Of a stretch of DNA of 32,462 bases, positions 23,954-32,411 are shown one piece after another. Source of the DNA: Prevotellaceae bacterium UBA1075. GTDB lineage: Bacteria > Bacteroidota > Bacteroidia > Bacteroidales > Bacteroidaceae. The notes below the pieces were generated by a model. It was not told where the DNA came from. It worked only from the letters and a program-made list of their open reading frames with translations, and did not search any database. The stretch is from NCBI GenBank assembly GCA_002316015.1, contig DCCS01000008.1, positions 1-32,462 on the forward strand. The letters are read 5' to 3'. The position numbers and the translations under genes are program-made. Within the stretch, counting starts at the first letter, position 1, and every line of letters begins with the position of its first letter.

Positions 23954-24300
23954 TCAACAGGTTACCCCCCCTGGAGAGCGCATAGTCGATGATGGGTGAG
24001 TGAACCACAGGCGCATCGTGCCCGGAAAAGTCATCCGAGATGACCAGCTGGGTGTTGCGGAAATGCTTGCAGTAGAGGTCGATGATGCGCTTCTGCGTCT
24101 CCAGTCTCCAGTCCCCACTCCTTGCCATGACGCGGGGTGGTGATGACGTTGTGTCCCTCGCCCCACATGCCAAAGTGGCCTATGTCGATAAAGGCCACAT
24201 TGGGATTGCCATCATAGCGGCGAGCCATACGCTCCAGGAAGGCATCCACAGGCCACGTCCGGTGTGCCCATGCATGTTGATTGCCCCACCAATGCGCGCG
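23954..24300 (-). pseudogene. Decayed fragment of a secreted glycoside-hydrolase-like protein
   Basis: Fragments in all three minus-strand frames join into one protein-like stretch: WPVDAFLERMARRYDGNPN, VAFIDIGHFGMWGEGH, then QKRIIDLYCKHFRNTQLVI, HSPIIDYALSRG and GVT. It resembles the middle of TIM-barrel proteins of the DUF4832/beta-galactosidase-like type. The frame breaks at an exact 7-base tandem duplication (24099-24105 and 24106-24112) and probably again at a run of seven C/G bases (23965-23971). Both ends of the gene are missing. It lies just downstream of the GH127-like gene in the same orientation, so it may once have been in the same transcript. Family assignment is tentative; the decay is clear. 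The rest of the gap (23845-23953) shows nothing. Confidence 0.62.
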
Positions 24301-24307
24301 AGCCGAC

Positions 24308-26062
24308 TCAGAAGAGTATCTGCTTGCTGTAGCCAGTACCCTCCCACACCTTGGAATCGCAGGGGTGGCAAACAGGTGTGAGTTTGATTCCTGTGCCCTT
24401 GACAAACCATTCTGTCTCGCCTCCGCGCTCCCACTCTGGATGGTCGGGCAGGCTCACATTCTCCTTGCCATCATATCCGAGCATGAGCGGCCCGGCAAAC
24501 ACACGTCTCCAGCGCGCGTCGGTGTTGGCCGCATTGAGCGGTGCCTGCACCCGCACAGGCAGGTTGAAATCAAGCGTCAGCCTGTCGCCCTGCACAAAGG
24601 TTCTTCTCAGGGACACAAATCCATGCTCCACACGGGCCTGCACCTCCATGCCGTTCAGCGACAGACGCACGTCCTGCATCCACGAGGGTGCGGCCAGGCG
24701 CAGCGTCACCTTGCCCGCGCTGTTGCTATTGACCTTCACCTCCACACGGTTGGCAAACGGATGCCCGTAGGGATAGTTGCCCTCCACCTCCAGGCCGAGC
24801 ACCCCCTTGGCCACGGGAGCAGCATACTTTCCCCAGTGGTAGAAGGGCATCCACACCTCCTTGCCTGCCGCGAAACAGGTGTAATGCACAGCCGATGACA
24901 GTCCCTCGCCCCCGCGCATGGTGCAGCACCAGTGCGCCTCGGGAGCCGACACAGCCAGGCGCATGGTGCCAGCGGCCTTGCCAGGACAGTTGTCGCAGCC
25001 AAATCCGCCATTGTGCCTCTGTGTATGGCAGATGGCATTGTAATATATCAGTTCGGCCCATTCCAGGTACTCAGGCTTCTGTGTCTGCTGCCACAGTTGC
25101 ACGGCCAGCATGTAGGAGTCCATGATGGCGCAAGGCTCAGTCCAGGTGTCAAAGCGGTCAAACCAGTTGTAGTTCTCGCAATTCTCGGTCATGCCATTCT
25201 CCACATACAGGCGAAAGCGTGCCTCGGCCTCCTGCACCAGGTGGCGATTGCCGGTGAGCTCGGCATAGCGCAGGAGTCCCCTGCAAGCTGTGAGCGTGGC
25301 ATGCGTCTGCGCCTTGATGCCCGTCAAGTCCACCTGCAGGAAGCGGCCAATGAGTGTCTCGATGGGTGCCTTCAAGTCGGGGTCGCCCAGGATGGCATAG
25401 GCATGTATCAGTCCCTCCATGCCGATAAACACACAGCCCACATCTGTCGAGAGGGCCCAGCCATCGCGCGATGCCACGATATTGCCCGACTCGGCGCCCT
25501 GCCCCTGCACTCGGTCCTCGGGCGCGATGGGATACACGGCAAACTTGTCGGTCAAGGGCAGGAACAGGTTGTGCACTATGCTGCTTATCACCTTGCGCAC
25601 CCCCTCGTCCTTCTTCCACATGTAATATTCGCACAGTCCGCGCAGCATCCATCCATTGCCCGAGAGCTGCTGCTCATGCGCAATGCCGGGATGCAGGGCG
25701 CCCATGTACCCCTTCTCGTTGAGATGCGGCTGCACCCGGCGTATGATTTCGTCGAGATACCTGGGCGAGCGTCCCGATGCCTGTGCGTCAAGCGTCAGCG
25801 CCAGTATGGTGCGCCCTTCGGTATCCCCAGGCCAGTCCCCCGACTGCTCCTCGGTAAGGAACACATTCTGCGGCCAATACTTCTCCTCCTCAAGCCTCTG
25901 CAGGTTCTTCTCCACCCGCCAGAGAAGGTCGGAGTGGCTGCCAAGCGAGACCCGCCCGTAAGGAAGCGGTTGCGGGACACTTGTCTTTCGTGCCTCGCCC
26001 TGGAGCACGAAGCCAAGGGTAAGAACTGCTGCCGCCATGAGGCGGCCTGTGTGATTCATCAT
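24308..26062 (-). CDS. Secreted GH127-like protein (beta-L-arabinofuranosidase family, DUF1680)
   Basis: 584 residues. The signal peptide ends near VLQGEA. An alpha/alpha-barrel body follows, with SGDWPGDTEGRTILALTL, HPGIAHEQQLSGNGWMLRGL, and the segment CENYNWFDRFDTWTEPCAI. A paired-cysteine motif HWCCTMRGGEGL places Cys379-Cys380 at the site corresponding to the catalytic/zinc-binding cysteines of GH127. The C-terminal third is beta-sandwich (VTLRLAAPSWMQDVRLSLNG). Known members release beta-L-arabinofuranose, but related families (for example GH146) share the fold, so substrate is uncertain. Two consecutive Met codons open the frame; either may be used. Confidence 0.8.
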   Translation of the reverse strand: MMNHTGRLMAAAVLTLGFVLQGEARKTSVPQPLPYGRVSLGSHSDLLWRVEKNLQRLEEEKYWPQNVFLTEEQSGDWPGDTEGRTILALTLDAQASGRSPRYLDEIIRRVQPHLNEKGYMGALHPGIAHEQQLSGNGWMLRGLCEYYMWKKDEGVRKVISSIVHNLFLPLTDKFAVYPIAPEDRVQGQGAESGNIVASRDGWALSTDVGCVFIGMEGLIHAYAILGDPDLKAPIETLIGRFLQVDLTGIKAQTHATLTACRGLLRYAELTGNRHLVQEAEARFRLYVENGMTENCENYNWFDRFDTWTEPCAIMDSYMLAVQLWQQTQKPEYLEWAELIYYNAICHTQRHNGGFGCDNCPGKAAGTMRLAVSAPEAHWCCTMRGGEGLSSAVHYTCFAAGKEVWMPFYHWGKYAAPVAKGVLGLEVEGNYPYGHPFANRVEVKVNSNSAGKVTLRLAAPSWMQDVRLSLNGMEVQARVEHGFVSLRRTFVQGDRLTLDFNLPVRVQAPLNAANTDARWRRVFAGPLMLGYDGKENVSLPDHPEWERGGETEWFVKGTGIKLTPVCHPCDSKVWEGTGYSKQILF

Positions 26063-26118
26063 AAGGGTAACGTCAATTTGAGTAAGTAAAAGGCGGTAGA
26101 AGTATTAACCTGCCACTA

Positions 26119-26149
26119 CAAAGTTAAGGACTTTTAGCAAAAGAGGCAA
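26119..26149 (-). promoter_or_regulatory. Promoter of the GH127-like gene
   Basis: On the minus strand, TAACTTTG (26126-26119) is preceded 20 bases upstream by TTG (26149-26147). The leader to the ATG at 26062 is about 50 bases. Confidence 0.68.
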
Positions 26150-26344
26150 TTCGGACAGAGAAAACAGCACTTGGCAGGCGCGCACACGCCTTATCCACAC
26201 ACGTCACCACTGCCACACGAACCACACATATATATAATAATGTGTAAGCCTGCTGCCCCGTGCCAGGAAGGGAGCATAACCAGAGAGCCAAACGTAACAA
26301 GTGGCAGAAATATTGCACAGGCACGCGAATTTCCCATCAAAAAG

Positions 26345-26376
26345 TTTGGAGCATTCATGCAAAAAGCCTAACTTTG
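26345..26376 (+). promoter_or_regulatory. Consensus promoter of the small T9SS-tail protein
   Basis: TTTG (26345-26348), exactly 20 bases, then TAACTTTG (26369-26376): the best match in the window to the TTTG/TAnnTTTG promoter. The ATG follows 20 bases later after an AGAGAA leader. Confidence 0.78.
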
Positions 26377-26396
26377 CTATACAAACAACGAGAGAA

Positions 26397-26699
26397 ATGA
26401 AGAAAATCATCCTTCTGGCACTACCCTTAGCCCTCGCGCTCAGCCCCATCTGCATGGTGGCACAGAGCGACCACGAGAGCGTGGAGATGACCACATCGGG
26501 CATCACCCTCATGGTGAACGGCAATGTGGTGCGCGTGAGCGGTGCCCAGGGCGAGGTGATGAAAGTCTTCAACCTCACAGGCGCAGAGGTGTCCACCATG
26601 CGCATCGATGGCGCAGAGAAGACCGTGACACTGAACCTCCCCAAGGGATGCTACCTGCTGAAGGTGGGCAAGCTCGTGCGCAAGATATACATACGCTGA
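26397..26699 (+). CDS. Small secreted protein consisting mainly of a T9SS-type C-terminal domain
   Basis: 100 residues. MKKIILLALPLALALSP is a signal peptide, probably cut near VAQ. The mature part is one beta-rich domain: VNGNVVRVSGAQGEVMKVFN, LTGAEVSTMRIDGA, then LPKGCYLLKVGKLVRKIYIR. The pattern 'v-t-G...lpkG-Y-v-v...k-KI-I' matches type IX secretion sorting domains, which normally sit at the end of large cargo proteins. Here there is almost no cargo. The longer frame from 26301 is rejected because its first 32 codons overlap the promoter. Confidence 0.72.
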   Translation: MKKIILLALPLALALSPICMVAQSDHESVEMTTSGITLMVNGNVVRVSGAQGEVMKVFNLTGAEVSTMRIDGAEKTVTLNLPKGCYLLKVGKLVRKIYIR

Positions 26700-27031
26700 C
26701 GCACCCCATTCCTGTACCCCGTGTCCGCCCTGCACGGGTTGCGGTCGGCAGTTCCGCCGCTCTCCCCATGCCCTTCCTGGAAAACCATCCTCCATGCCAT
26801 TGTCCCATGCCGCACACGGACAGCCGAACAATCCCACGCCACCACACGCCACACCTGCCAGTGCCATCCGCGCGAGGCACAAGCAGCCACATGTCTCCCG
26901 CGCCCACATCCGCAACTGCGAGCCTGCACAATTTCTGTGGGGACAACCTTGGCAAGCATCCAGGGCACACACCTCCTTCTTTCCTCAAGACAAAGGCAAG
27001 AAACACGCAAGTTTTCACCAGGAAACTTTTT
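26700..27031. other. Intergenic spacer, no gene
   Basis: Only a weak hairpin (CCCGTG 26718-26723 with CACGGG 26733-26738, no T tract) follows the small secreted gene. The open frames here are low-complexity Pro/His/Arg translations with no family pattern. Its right end merges into the sigma-factor promoter. Confidence 0.5.
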
Positions 27032-27055
27032 AAACCTTTTATCACGGCTTGCGTC
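27032..27055 (+). promoter_or_regulatory. Putative ECF-sigma-dependent promoter
   Basis: AAAC (27032-27035), 16 bases, CGTC (27052-27055) matches the general -35 AAC / -10 CGTC layout of many ECF sigma factors, and no TAnnTTTG box lies here. It suggests that the sigma factor transcribes its own operon. The start site would be only about 5-8 bases before the ATG. Confidence 0.5.
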
Positions 27056-27066
27056 AAAACAACAGC

Positions 27067-27606
27067 ATGACAGACGAGTCAACCCTCTTAGACAGGCTGA
27101 AATCACCACGCACCCGTGAGCAGGCCTTCGCCCAACTGATACGCCAGTACCAGGAGACACTCTACGCCATGATACGCAGCATACTGAAAACGCACACCGA
27201 TACCGACGATGCGCTTCAGAACACCCTTATCAAGGCATGGGGAGCCATTGACACCTTTCGCGGAGAAGCACGCCTGGGCACATGGCTCTACAGCATCGCG
27301 CGCAACGAAGCACTCTCCACCCTGAGCCGCAAAGCGCGCACCCCCCACATCCACCACGCCACCACCGAAGCCATGAGTCGCATGGAGAGCGACCCTTACA
27401 TGGACAGCGAGGCGACCGAGCGCATGCTGCGCGACGCCATCGAGCGGCTTCCCGAAAAACAGCGGGCCGTGTTTGTGATGCGTTACTTCAACGAGATTCC
27501 TTATGAGCGCATGAGCGAGATGACTGGCACAAGCGTGGGCGCGCTGAAGGCCAGTTACCATCTGGCCGTGAAGAAAATCACCGCATTTTTCCAACAAAAC
27601 GATTAA
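27067..27606 (+). CDS. ECF-family RNA polymerase sigma factor
   Basis: 179 residues. Region 2 (about 20-90) has FAQLIRQYQETLYAMIRSIL, DTDDALQNTLIKAW and GTWLYSIARNEALS. Region 4 (about 130-175) has LPEKQRAVFVMRYFNEIPYE and MSEMTGTSVGALKASYHLA. It lacks regions 1 and 3, as ECF factors do. It heads a three-gene unit with a putative membrane anti-sigma and a periplasmic Spy-like protein, the arrangement of an envelope-stress circuit. The ATG at 27067 is chosen over an in-frame TTG at 27049 that overlaps the promoter. Confidence 0.93.
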   Translation: MTDESTLLDRLKSPRTREQAFAQLIRQYQETLYAMIRSILKTHTDTDDALQNTLIKAWGAIDTFRGEARLGTWLYSIARNEALSTLSRKARTPHIHHATTEAMSRMESDPYMDSEATERMLRDAIERLPEKQRAVFVMRYFNEIPYERMSEMTGTSVGALKASYHLAVKKITAFFQQND

Positions 27607-27652
27607 ACCACCAGGAGCAGATTTCGTCCAACAGACAAAAGGAGAAGATGAT

Positions 27653-27982
27653 ATGAGACAGTTGACCGACGACGAGAAGACGCTCATGCGACTCACCGGG
27701 GCAAGCGCGCCCTACCGCGCGCCCAAAGGCTACTTCGACACGCTCCCCACCAGAGTGATGGACAAGGTCAAGGCACGCCGGCACAGGCTCATGGCCATAC
27801 GCTGGGGCGCGGCCGCTGTGCTCACAGGCTGTGTGGCCACAGCGGGTTTCGTGCTGGCAAGCAGGAAACCGCAGAGGATGACGCAAGGCGATCCCGCACA
27901 CACGCAGTACATCGAAGACGCACTGGACTACTCGATGATTGACAACACCGAGATAGCATATTACCTGACAGAAGCAGAATGA
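27653..27982 (+). CDS. Putative membrane anti-sigma factor
   Basis: 109 residues. An N-terminal cytoplasmic part has PYRAPKGYFDTLPTRVMDKV, a motif common in small proteins encoded after Bacteroidetes ECF sigma genes. One transmembrane segment (about 48-70) and a short acidic periplasmic tail (YIEDALDYSMIDNTEIAYYL) follow. No ZAS zinc motif is seen. Position, size and topology suggest that it binds and restrains the sigma factor, but this is inference. It starts 46 bases after the sigma gene and overlaps the next start (ATGA). Confidence 0.68.
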   Translation: MRQLTDDEKTLMRLTGASAPYRAPKGYFDTLPTRVMDKVKARRHRLMAIRWGAAAVLTGCVATAGFVLASRKPQRMTQGDPAHTQYIEDALDYSMIDNTEIAYYLTEAE

Positions 27983-28458
27983 GCATGAAGACGTACAAGA
28001 GACTCAACTGGCTCCAACGGGCCACATGCGCCATCGTCATCATGGTGGCGGCAATGGCTGGCATGTACGCGCAGCCCAAGGGAGAGAGGTTCAGCCCCGA
28101 ACAGTTCCGCGTGCACCTGGAGGGGTACATCAGCCATGAGGCCGGACTGACCGCAAGCGAGGGCAAGGCCTTCTTCCCACTATTCCATGAGATGAAGGAG
28201 AAGCAGCACAAACTGCAGGACAAAATATTCCGCCTCAAGCGCAATGGGCCTGCCAGCAACGCCAGCGACAAGGACTTCGCTACCGCTGTGCTGAACATCA
28301 AGAGCCTGGAGGTAAAGAAGGCGGAACTGGAAGAGCAATACTACAAGAAGATGTGCAAGGCCATTCCCGCCCGCAAGGTATACCTGGCCATGAAGGCCGA
28401 GGACAGATTTCACCGCAAGATGCTGCGCGACTTCAAGCGGCGAGGGAGCAGGAAGTAA
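27979..28458 (+). CDS. Periplasmic Spy/CpxP-like helical protein
   Basis: 159 residues. A signal peptide (about 1-31, ending GMYAQ) is followed by a highly charged, all-helical body: FSPEQFRVHLEGYISHEAGL, TASEGKAFFPLFHEMKEKQH and many Lys/Glu residues up to a basic tail (FKRRGSRK). The layout is like LTxxQ-type Spy/CpxP proteins, which act as periplasmic chaperones or stress sensors, but the LTxxQ motif appears only as LTASE. As the third gene of the sigma unit it could feed envelope status back to the anti-sigma factor. Start may be 27979 or the Met at 27985. Confidence 0.68.
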   Translation: MSMKTYKRLNWLQRATCAIVIMVAAMAGMYAQPKGERFSPEQFRVHLEGYISHEAGLTASEGKAFFPLFHEMKEKQHKLQDKIFRLKRNGPASNASDKDFATAVLNIKSLEVKKAELEEQYYKKMCKAIPARKVYLAMKAEDRFHRKMLRDFKRRGSRK

Positions 28459-28652
28459 CCCCGTTCCGTTCTCCCGTGGAGGAAGAAGCCGGAACTCCCA
28501 CGCCCCCTTGCGTCCCTCGGCGGTGAACTGCGATGGCAAACGAGGCAGCAGGTGCCCTTCCCCACTTTTCGAGGAGGAGGCGACGCACACGCACCATAAT
28601 AGTGGAAAGCAAGGGCAGGCGCGGCCACGGGCAATGCGGAACCGCCGTACGG

Positions 28653-28678
28653 GGCAGCCACGCTTTCGCATGGCTGCC
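28653..28678. terminator. Hairpin between convergent operons
   Basis: GGCAGCCA (28653-28660) pairs with TGGCTGCC (28671-28678) around a 10-base loop, 8 bases beyond the mazG stop on the minus strand. It lacks a T tract, so a terminator role is only suggested by position. The rest of 28459-28652 shows nothing. Confidence 0.35.
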
Positions 28679-28686
28679 AGTGTCCT

Positions 28687-29514
28687 CTACTCCTCCTCTT
28701 GAAGAGTTTGCCGGGGAGTCTTGCGCTCCTCGCGCTTCGCCTCATCCCACAACTCATCCATCTCGCCAAGCGTCATGTCACGCAGTTCCTTGCCCATCTC
28801 CTTGGCGCGCCGCTCCACATAGCCGAAGCGGCGGATAAACTTCTGGTTGGTGTGCTCCAGGGCATTGTCAGGGTTCAGGTGGTAAAGCCGGCCCGCATTG
28901 ATCAGACTGAAGAGGAAGTCGCCATACTCCTCGGTCTGCCGCTCGCGGTTGTCCTCCCGGCCCAGTTCCCGCTCCAGTTCACCCAGTTCCTCACGCACCT
29001 TCCGCCACACATCCTCGCGCTTTTCCCAGTCAAAGCCCACCCCGCGCGCCTTGTCCTGTATTCGGTAAGCCTTGATAAGCGAGGGCAACGCATCGGGCAC
29101 GCCCGAGAGCACGGTACGGTTTCCGCCCTTCTCCTTCTGTTTCATCTGCTCCCACGTCTTCACCACATCGCCCGCTGTCCGGGCCACGGCTTCGCCATAG
29201 ACGTGCGGGTGGCGGAAAATCAGTTTGTCACAGAGTTTGTCGCACACATCTGCAATGTCAAACTGTCCCTTCTCGCTGCCTATCCTGGCATAGAAGCAGA
29301 CGTGCAGCAGCACATCACCCAGTTCCTTCTCTATATTGGGCACATCGCCCTTCATGAGCGCGTCACACAGTTCAAATGTCTCCTCGATGGTGTTGGGCCT
29401 GAGGCTCTCATTGGTCTGCTTGCGGTCCCAGGGACACTTCTCGCGCAGGTTGTCCAGCACATCCAGCAACCGCCCAAAGGCTGCCAGTTTCTCTTCTCTT
29501 GTATGCATTCCCAT
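28687..29514 (-). CDS. mazG: Nucleoside triphosphate pyrophosphohydrolase
   Basis: 275-residue cytoplasmic house-cleaning enzyme that hydrolyses (d)NTPs to monophosphates and pyrophosphate. It has the tandem MazG layout: the N-terminal repeat shows CPWDRKQTNESLRPNTIEE, ELCDALMKGD and EKELGDVLLHVCFYA, with EExxE and ExxD metal-binding motifs. The second repeat shows KVREELGELERELG and EEYGDFLFSLIN. The frame extends to 29697, but the upstream part overlaps valS and its promoter. The ATG at 29514 (MGMHTREEK) or at 29508 gives the family N terminus. Confidence 0.94.
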   Translation of the reverse strand: MGMHTREEKLAAFGRLLDVLDNLREKCPWDRKQTNESLRPNTIEETFELCDALMKGDVPNIEKELGDVLLHVCFYARIGSEKGQFDIADVCDKLCDKLIFRHPHVYGEAVARTAGDVVKTWEQMKQKEKGGNRTVLSGVPDALPSLIKAYRIQDKARGVGFDWEKREDVWRKVREELGELERELGREDNRERQTEEYGDFLFSLINAGRLYHLNPDNALEHTNQKFIRRFGYVERRAKEMGKELRDMTLGEMDELWDEAKREERKTPRQTLQEEE

Positions 29515-29600
29515 ACGTTGTTCTCCTATTACATTACTGCCTTGCGCACGCACGAGGGCACGGCTCTTTTCCTTGTGGCCATGTGCCACGCTTCGCCCTG

Positions 29601-29608
29601 CAAAATTA
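29601..29608 (-). promoter_or_regulatory. -7 box of mazG
   Basis: On the minus strand this reads TAATTTTG, fitting TAnnTTTG, 86 bases before the mazG ATG. It is divergent from the valS promoter 32 bases away. Confidence 0.5.
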
Positions 29609-29640
29609 CAAAGTTTTCCACAAGTTACAGCGGAATTTCG

Positions 29641-29648
29641 TACCTTTG
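29641..29648 (+). promoter_or_regulatory. -7 box of valS
   Basis: TACCTTTG matches TAnnTTTG and lies 36 bases before the valS ATG. No T-box-like leader is possible in such a short space. Confidence 0.68.
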
Positions 29649-29684
29649 CAAACTGGAACACACGAAACAAGACATAACACGGAC

Positions 29685-32411
29685 ATGGAATTAGCATCTA
29701 AGTATGCCCCCTCGGAGATAGAGGGCAAATGGTACGAGTACTGGCTGAGCCACAAGCTCTTCAGCAGCAAGCCCGACGGACGCGAGCCCTACACGGTGGT
29801 CATCCCGCCACCAAACGTGACCGGCGTGCTGCACATGGGACATATGCTCAACAACACCATACAGGACATCCTGGTGCGCAAGGCGCGCCTCGAAGGCAAG
29901 AACGCCTGCTGGGTGCCCGGCACCGACCACGCCAGCATTGCCACTGAGGCCAAGGTGGTCAACCGCCTGGCAGGGCAGGGCATCAAGAAGCGCGACCTCA
30001 CCCGCGAGCAGTTCCTGGAGCATGCCTGGGACTGGACGCGTGAGCACGGAGGCATCATCCTGAAGCAGTTGAGGCGGCTGGGAGCCAGTTGCGACTGGGG
30101 CCGCACGGCCTTCACCATGGACGAGGAGCGGAGCGAAAGCGTGCTGCGTGTCTTCTGCGACCTGTATGACAAGGGGCTCATATACCGTGGCCTGCGCATG
30201 GTCAACTGGGACCCCAAAGCCCAGACTGTGCTCAGTGCCGAGGAGGTAATCTACCGCGAGGAGAAGAGCCATCTCTTCTACCTCCGCTATTATGTGGCCG
30301 ACCAGGACACCAATCCCGTGCGTCCCACAGGCCAAGAGGGTGAGGTCCTGCATCGGGACGCCAGCGGGCGCTACTATGCTGTGGTGGCCACCACACGCCC
30401 CGAGACCATCATGGGCGACACAGCCATGTGCATCAACCCCAAGGACCCCAAGAACCAGTGGCTGCGCGGGCACAAGGTCACCGTGCCCCTGGTGGGCAGG
30501 GTGATACCCGTCATCGAGGACCGCTATGTGGACATCGAGTTTGGCACAGGCTGCCTGAAGGTGACACCCGCCCATGACGTGAACGACTACCAGCTGGGAA
30601 AGGCCCACAACCTGGAGACCATAGACATATTCAATCCCGACGGCACCATATCCGAGGCCGCCGGCATGTACGTGGGCATGGACCGCATGGACGTGCGCAG
30701 GCAGATAGCCACTGACCTGCAGCAGGCCGGGCTCATGGAACGCGTCGAGGACTATGACAACAAGGTGGGCTACAGCGAGCGCAACCAGGACACGGCCGTG
30801 GAGCCCCGGCTGTGCAAGCAATGGTTCCTCTCGATGAAGCACTTTGCCCAGATAGCCCTCCCGCCCGTGCTTGAGGGGAAAATCAAGTTCTACCCCACCA
30901 AGTACATCAGCACCTACCGCAACTGGCTGGAGAACATCCAGGACTGGTGCATCAGCCGCCAATTGTGGTGGGGACACCGCATCCCGGCCTACTTCGTGCC
31001 CACCCCCGAGGGCGAGGAAGAGCGCTATGTGGTGGCCATGACCGCACCGGAGGCACTGGAGAAGGCGCGCAAGCAGTTCGGTATGCCCGGCCTCAAGATG
31101 GAAGACCTGCGGCATGACGAGGACGCGCTCGACACCTGGTTCTCCTCCTGGCTGTGGCCCATCTCCCTCTTCCGTGGCATCACGCACCCCGGCAATGAGG
31201 AAATCAACTACTACTATCCCACATCGGTACTGGTCACCGGCCCCGACATCATCTTCTTCTGGGTAGCCCGTATGATTATGGCCGGCGAGGAGTACATGCA
31301 CGATGTGCCCTTCCGCAACGTCTATTTCACGGGCATCGTGCGCGACGAGTTTGGGCGCAAGATGTCGAAGTCGCTGGGCAACAGCCCCGACCCCATCGGC
31401 CTGATCGACAAGTACGGGGCCGATGGCGTGCGCATGGGCATGCTCCTGGCAGCACCCGCAGGCAACGATATCCTGTTCAAGGAAGACTTGTGCAAGCAGG
31501 GTGCGAACTTCTGCAACAAGATATGGAACGCCTTCCGCCTGGTACAGGGCTGGCAGGTGGACGACATCGAGCAGCCCCTGGCAAGCGCGCGCGCCATCGA
31601 GTGGATGCAGGCGAAGATGCGCGCCGGGGTGGCCGAGATTGATGACCTGTACTCAAAGTACCGCCTCAACGAGGCTCTGATGACCGCCTTCAAACTCTTC
31701 ACAGACGAGTTCTCGGGCTGGTTCCTGGAGATGGTGAAACCCGCCTACCAGACTCCCGTTGACCGCCGGACACGCCAGGCCACGCTCAAGATATTCGAGA
31801 ACCTGATGAAGGTCATACACCCCTTCATGCCCTTCATCACCGAGGAGATATACCAGCACATCGCCGACCGTGCCGATGGCGACAGCATCATGACTTCGGT
31901 GCTCACAATGGACGCTCCCCACGAGGCTGACCGCGAGGTACTGGCCAGCATGGAGCAGGCCAAGCAAATCGTAAGCGGCGTGCGCGCCATACGCCAGAGC
32001 AAGAACATTGCCCCGCGAGAGCGATTGACGCTGGAGGTGATTGAGCCTGAAGGCACATCCCACTCTGCAGCCCACGACGAGGCCCTGTGCGAGATAATCA
32101 AGAAGATGGCCGCACTGGGGACGGTGCGCTTCGTGGCGCAGAAGAGCGAGGGCTCACAGTCCTTCCTCACCGGCACAGACGAGTACGCCGTGCCACTTGG
32201 AAACCTGATAGACGCAGAGGCCGAGGTGAAGAAGGCCGAGGCCGAAATCAAGCGTCTGCAGGGATTCATGGCCGGCATACAGAAGAAGTTGCAGAACGAG
32301 CGCTTCGTGCAGAACGCTCCCGCACAAGTGGTGGAACTGGAACGCAAGAAGCTCTCGGATGCAGAGAGCAAGATAGCCGCCCTCCAGGAGACCGTGCGCA
32401 GCCTGGGATAA
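29685..32411 (+). CDS. valS: Valyl-tRNA synthetase
   Basis: 908 residues, class I synthetase charging tRNA-Val; two tRNA-Val genes occur in this window. The HIGH motif is HMGH at residues 50-53 within PPPNVTGVLHMGHMLNNT. WVPGTDHASIATEAKV is specific to ValRS. The CP1 editing domain spans about 200-340 (TTRPETIMGDTAM, then GTGCLKVTPAHDVNDY). KMSKS is at 559-563 (FGRKMSKSLGN). The anticodon-binding domain follows, and the last 65 residues form the ValRS C-terminal coiled coil rich in Lys/Glu. The longer frame from 29499 is excluded because it overlaps the promoter and mazG. Confidence 0.97.
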   Translation: MELASKYAPSEIEGKWYEYWLSHKLFSSKPDGREPYTVVIPPPNVTGVLHMGHMLNNTIQDILVRKARLEGKNACWVPGTDHASIATEAKVVNRLAGQGIKKRDLTREQFLEHAWDWTREHGGIILKQLRRLGASCDWGRTAFTMDEERSESVLRVFCDLYDKGLIYRGLRMVNWDPKAQTVLSAEEVIYREEKSHLFYLRYYVADQDTNPVRPTGQEGEVLHRDASGRYYAVVATTRPETIMGDTAMCINPKDPKNQWLRGHKVTVPLVGRVIPVIEDRYVDIEFGTGCLKVTPAHDVNDYQLGKAHNLETIDIFNPDGTISEAAGMYVGMDRMDVRRQIATDLQQAGLMERVEDYDNKVGYSERNQDTAVEPRLCKQWFLSMKHFAQIALPPVLEGKIKFYPTKYISTYRNWLENIQDWCISRQLWWGHRIPAYFVPTPEGEEERYVVAMTAPEALEKARKQFGMPGLKMEDLRHDEDALDTWFSSWLWPISLFRGITHPGNEEINYYYPTSVLVTGPDIIFFWVARMIMAGEEYMHDVPFRNVYFTGIVRDEFGRKMSKSLGNSPDPIGLIDKYGADGVRMGMLLAAPAGNDILFKEDLCKQGANFCNKIWNAFRLVQGWQVDDIEQPLASARAIEWMQAKMRAGVAEIDDLYSKYRLNEALMTAFKLFTDEFSGWFLEMVKPAYQTPVDRRTRQATLKIFENLMKVIHPFMPFITEEIYQHIADRADGDSIMTSVLTMDAPHEADREVLASMEQAKQIVSGVRAIRQSKNIAPRERLTLEVIEPEGTSHSAAHDEALCEIIKKMAALGTVRFVAQKSEGSQSFLTGTDEYAVPLGNLIDAEAEVKKAEAEIKRLQGFMAGIQKKLQNERFVQNAPAQVVELERKKLSDAESKIAALQETVRSLG

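Noticed and set aside
24932..26089. 385-codon plus-strand frame opposite the GH127-like gene
   Set aside because: It mirrors the coding bias of the minus-strand gene, which has a signal peptide, a promoter and conserved motifs.
26648..27119. Small genes in the spacer before the sigma factor
   Set aside because: All frames there are His/Pro/Arg-rich without start signals or family likeness; the spacer holds the ECF-type promoter instead.
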